DNA from: Siphonodentalium dalli
Taxonomy: Eukaryota > Mollusca > Scaphopoda > Gadilida > Siphonodentaliidae
Reading direction: 5' to 3'
NCBI GenBank assembly: GCA_032622095.1
Contig: CP136061.1
Coordinates: forward strand, 84,728,324 to 84,792,323
Length of the DNA: 64,000 nt
Below the pieces are notes generated by a model, which did no database searches, had not been told where the DNA came from, and saw only the letters and a program-made list of their open reading frames with translations. Shown here in pieces: positions 59,101 to 64,000 of the stretch (position 1 is its first letter; each line of letters starts with the position of its first letter). The position numbers and the translations under genes are program-made.

Positions 59101-62100
59101 TGATGTTCAGTTCATTATGTATACCTGTCATGAATGGTGCTGAATGGATGTGAAGTTCAGTTCATTATGTAGACCTGCCATGAATGGTGCTGAATGGATG
59201 TGGTGTTCAGTTCATTAAGTAGACCTGCCATGAATGGTGCTGAATGGATGTGATGTTCAGTTCATTATGTAGACCTGTCATGAATGGTGCTGAATGGATG
59301 TGATGTTCAGTTCATTACGTAGACCTGCCATGAATGGTGCTGAATGGATGTGGTGTTCAGTTCATTAAGTAGACCTGCCACGAATGGTGCTGAATGGATG
59401 TGATGTTCAGTTCATTATGTAGACCTGTCATGAATGGTGCTGAATGGATGTGATGTTCAGTTCATTATGTAGACCTGTCATGAATGGTGCTGAATGGATG
59501 TGATGTTCAGTTCATTATGTATACCTGTCATGAATGTCCCTGAATGGATGTGATGTTCAGTTCATTATGTAGACCTGTCATGAATGGTGCTGAATGGATG
59601 TGATATTCAGTTCATTATGTAGACCTGTCATGAATGGTGCTGAATGGATGTGATGTTCAGTTCATTATGTAGACCTGTCATGAATGGTTCTGAATGGATG
59701 TGATGTTCAGTTCATTATGTATACCTGTCATGAATGTCCCTGAATGGATGTGATGTTCAGTTCATTATGTATACCTGTCATGAATGTCCCTGAATGGATG
59801 TGATGTTCAGTTCATTATGTAGACCTGTCATGAATGGTGCTGAATGGATGTGATATTCAGTTCATTATGTAGACCTGTAATGAATGGTGCTGAATGGATG
59901 TGAAGTTCAGTTCATTATGTAGACTTTTCATGAATGGTGCTGAATGGATGTGATATTCAGTTCATTATGTAGACCTGTCATGAATGGTGCTGAATGGATG
60001 TGATATTCAGTTCATTATGTAGACCTGTCATGAATGGTGCTGAATGGATGTGATATTCAGTTCATTATGTAGACCTGTCATGGATGGTGCTGAATGGATG
60101 TGATGTCCAGTTCATTATGTAGACCTTTCATGAATGGTGCTGAATGGATGTGATGTTCAGTTCATTATGTGGACCTGTCATGAATGTCCCTGAATGGATG
60201 TGATGTTCAGTTCATTATGTAGACCTCATGAATGGTGCTGAATGGATGTGATGTTCAGTTCATTATGTAGACCTGTCATGAATGTCCCTGAATGGATGTG
60301 ATGTTCAGTTCATTATGTAGACCTGTCATGAATGGTGCTGGATGGATGTGATGTTCAGTACATTATGTAGACCTGTCATGAATGGTGCTGAATGGATGTG
60401 ATGTTCAGTTCATTATGTATACCTGTCATGAATGGTGCTGAATGGATGTGATATTTAGTTCATTATGTAGACCTCATGAATGGTGCTGAATGGATGTGAT
60501 ATTCAGTTCATTATGTAGACCTGTCATGAATGGTGCTGACTGGATGTGATATTCAGTTCATTATGTAGACCTGTCATTAATGGTGCTGAATGGATGTTCA
60601 GTTCAGTTCATTATGTAGACCTGTCATGAATGTCCCTGAATGGATGTGTTATTCAGTTCATTATGTAGACCTCATGAATGGTGCTGAATGGATGTGATAT
60701 TCAGTTCATTATGTAGACCTGTCATGAAGTCCCTGAATGGATGTGATGTTCTGTTTATTATGTAGACCTGTCATGAATGGTGCTGAATGGATGTGATGTT
60801 CAGTTCATTATGTAGACCTGCCATGAATGGTGCTGAATGGATGTGATGTTCAGTTCATTATGTAGACCTTTCATGAATGGTGCTGAATGGATGTGATGTT
60901 CAGTTCATTGTGTAGACCTGTCATGAATGGTGCTGAATGGATGTGATGTTCAGTTTATTATGTAGACCTTTCATGAATGGTGCTGAATGGATGTGATGTT
61001 CAGTTCATTATGTAGACCTGTCATGAATGGTGCTGAATGGATGTGATGTTCAGTTCATTGTGTAGACCTGTCATGAATGGTGCTGAATGGATGTGATGTT
61101 CAGTTCATTATGTAGACTTGTCATGAATGGTGCTGAATGGATGTGATGTTCAGTTCATTATGTAGACCTGTCATGAATGATGCTTAATGGATGTGATGTT
61201 CAGTTCATTATGTAGACTTGTCATGAATGGTGCTGAATGGATGTGATGTTCAGTTCATTATGTAGACCTTTCATGAATGGTGCTGAATGGATGTGAAGTT
61301 CAGTTTATTATGTAGACCTGTCATGAATGGTGCTGAATGGTTGTGATGTTCAGTTCATTATGTAGACCTGTCATGAATGGTGCTGAATGGATGTGATGTT
61401 CAGTTCATTATGTAGACCTTTCATGAATGGTGCTGAATGGATGTGATGTTCAGTTCATTATATAGACATGTCATGAATGGTGCTGAATGGATGTGATATT
61501 CAGTTCATTATGTAGACCTGTCATGAATGGTGCTGAATGGATGTGGTGTTCAGTTCATTGTGTAGACCTGTCATGAATGGTGCTGAATGGATGTGATGTT
61601 CAGTTCATTATGTAGACCTGTCATGAATGGTGCTGAATGGATGTGATGTTCGGTTCATTATGTAGACCTGCCATGAATGGTGCTGAATGGATGTGATGTT
61701 CAGTTCATTATGTAGACCTGTCATGAATGATGCTGAATGGATGTGATGTTCAGTTCATTATGTAGACATGTCATGAATGGTGCTGAATGGGTGTGATGTT
61801 CAGTTCATTATGTAGACCTGTCATGAATGGTGCTGAATGGATGTGATGTTCAGTTCATTATGTAGACCTGCCATGAATGGTGCTGAATGGATGTGATGTT
61901 CAGTTCATTATGTAGACCTGTCATGAATGATGCTGAATGGATGTGATGTTCAGTTCATTATGTAGACATGTCATGAATGGTGCTGAATGGGTGTGATGTT
62001 CAGTTCATTATGTAGACCTGTCATGAATGGTGCTGAATGGATGTGGTGTTCAGTTCATTGTGTAGACCTGTCATGAATGGTGCTGAATGGATGTGATGTT

Positions 62101-64000
62101 CAGTTCATTATGTAGACCTGTCATGAATGGTGCTGAATGGATGTGATGTTCAGTTCATTATGTAGACCTGCCATGAATGGTGCTGAATGGATGTGATGTT
62201 CAGTTCATTATGTAGACCTGTCATGAATGATGCTGAATGGATGTGATGTTCAGTTCATTATGTAGACATGTCATGAATGGTGCTGAATGGGTGTGATGTT
62301 CAGTTCATTATGTAGACCTGTCATGAATGGTGCTGAATGGATGTGATGTTCAGTTCATTATGTAGACCTGCCATGAATGGTGCTGAATGGATGTGATGTT
62401 CAGTTCATTATGTAGACCTGTCATGAATGATGCTGAATGGATGTGATGTTCAGTTCATTATGTAGACATGTCATGAATGGTGCTGAATGGGTGTGATGTT
62501 CAGTTCATTATGTAGACCTGTCATGAATGGTGCTGAATGGATGTGATGTTCAGTTCATTATGTAGACCTGTCATGAATGATGCTTAATGGATGTGATGTA
62601 CAGTTCATTATGTAGACCTGCCATGAATAGTGCTGAATGGATGTGATGTTCAGTTCATTATGTAGACCTGCCATGAATGGTGCTGAATGGATGTGATGTT
62701 CAGTTCATTATGTAACCTGTCACGAATGGTGCTGAATGGATGTGATGTTCAGTTAATTATGTAGACCTGTCATGAATGGTGCTGAATGGATGTGATGTTC
62801 AGTTAATTATGTAGACCTGTCATGAATGGTGCTGAATGGATGTGATGTTCAGTTAATTATGTAGACCTGTCATGAATGGTGCTGAATGGATGTGATATTC
62901 AGTTCATTACGTAGACCTGTCATGAATGGTGCTGAATGGATGTGAGGTTCAGTTCATTATGTAGACATGTCATGAATGTTGATGAATGGATGTGATGTTC
63001 AGTTCATTATGTAGACCTGTCACGAATGGTGCTGAATGGATGTGATGTTCAGTGCATTATGTAGACCTTTCATGAATGGTGCTGAATGGATGTGATGTTC
63101 AGTTCATTAAGTAGACCTGCCATGAATGGTGCTGAATGGATGTGGTGTTCAGTTCATTATGTAGACCTGTCATGAATGGTGCTGAATGGATGTGATATTC
63201 AGTTCATTATGTAGACCTGTCATGAATGGTGCTGAATGGATGTGGTGTTCAGTTCATTATGTAGACCTGTCATGAATGGTGCTTAATGGATGTGATGTTC
63301 AGTTTATTATATAGACCTTTCATGAATGGTGCTGAATGGATGTGATGTTCAGTTCATTAAGTAGACCTGCCATGAATGGTGCTGAATGGATGTGGTGTTC
63401 AGTTCATTAAGTAGACCTGCCATGAATGGTGCTGAATGGATGTGGTGTTCAGTTCATTATGTAGACCTGTCATGAATGGTGCTGAATGGATGTTATATTC
63501 AGTTCATTATGTAGACCTGTCATGAATGGTGCTGAATGGATGTGGTGTTCAGTTCATTATGTAGACCTGTCATGAATGGTGCTGAATGGATGTGATATTC
63601 AGTTCATTATGTAGACCTGTCATGAATGGTGCTGAATGGATGTGATGTTCAGTTCATTATGTAGATGAATGGATGTGATGTTCAGTTCATTATGTAGATG
63701 AATGGATGTGATGTTCAGTTCATTATGTAGACCTGTCATTAATGGTGCTGAATGGATGTGATGTTCAGATCATTATGTATACCTGTCATGAATGGTGCTG
63801 AATGGTTGTGATGTTCAGTTCATTATGTAGATGAATGGATGTGATGTTCAGTTCATTATGTATACCTGTCATTAATGGTGCTGAATGGATGTGATGTTCA
63901 GTTCATTATGTAGATGAATGGATGTGATGTTCAGTTCATTATGTATACCTGTCATTAATGGTGCTGAATGGATGTGATGTTCAGTTCATTATGTATACCT
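50140..64000 (+). repeat. 50-bp satellite, at least 13.8 kb
   Basis: The unit is TTCATTATGTAGACCTGTCA plus TGAATGGTGCTGAATGGATG plus TGATGTTCAG (50 bp), in roughly 280 head-to-tail copies with no end in the window. Common length variants are 45 bp (lacking TGATG), 33 bp (lacking the CCTGTCATGAATGGTGC segment) and about 34 bp (AGACATGTCATGAATGGATG form). Within the unit GAATGG occurs twice, suggesting growth from a shorter motif. Long open frames at 54678-55348 on both strands are by-products of the 45-bp variant. Confidence 0.97.

Larger units (their letters stand above)
47205..64000 (+). repeat. Segmental duplication, copy 2 (runs off window)
   Basis: It repeats the order seen from 37405: leader GTTATTCATCCTTGTTCAAG, 20-bp array, TTAA-element remnant (48636-48681), 180-bp pre-exon block, module exon 9 and satellite. 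Differences are an extra block of about 750 bp (47885-48635), an inserted dispersed element (48781-49115), a roughly 36-bp insertion in the pre-exon block, absence of the retroelement insertion, and a tenfold larger satellite. Confidence 0.85.

Overview
The window is AT-rich, intron- and repeat-laden animal DNA with no bacterial or viral gene layout. A bivalve or other mollusc is the best guess. The repeats around the phrase GAGTTATGGCCCTT (6180, 28577, 28755, 28932) are of a kind I associate with molluscan genomes, as are the tRNA-derived SINE-like unit and the cysteine-rich secreted-protein exons. This assignment is inference.

The only convincing protein-coding content is a plus-strand series of nine short exons between 12790 and 49955. 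Each is 120-144 nt, bounded by AG acceptors and (except one) GT donors, with both ends in phase 1. Each encodes one complete six-cysteine EB/EGF-like module ending in a conserved Y-W-x-[GNS]-x-x-C. Exons 3 and 5, 4 and 8, and 6 and 9 look like paralogous pairs. Two small upstream exons (9102-9134 and 10763-10800) may supply a signal peptide, but their frames do not fit the first module exon. Together they suggest one large secreted or cell-surface multi-module protein, or a tandem family, whose 3' end lies beyond the window. The third module exon lacks its donor and runs into a stop.

Layout: 1-2400 has no recognised gene. 2400-8940 is a degenerate tandem tract with hairpin MITEs and a tRNA-like SINE unit. 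9000-11550 holds the putative gene start and a degraded transposon copy. 12790-22913 holds module exons 1-5 separated by introns with a hAT-like transposon, a large fold-back element and a 77-bp tandem array. 22914-38882 is a 16-kb intron-like gap filled with TTAA-flanked elements, a nested hAT-like element, a large inverted repeat and a 515-bp satellite. 37405-42310 and 47205-64000 are two copies of a roughly 9.8-kb duplication containing module exons 6-8 and 9. Each copy carries 20-bp repeat arrays before its exon and a 48/50-bp satellite after it. In the second copy the satellite has grown to at least 13.8 kb and runs off the window end.

The most interesting theme is a cassette gene of interchangeable phase-1 modules growing by block duplication while its introns are invaded by satellites and transposons. 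I found no CRISPR array, rRNA gene or functional tRNA gene, and no intact transposase or reverse transcriptase.
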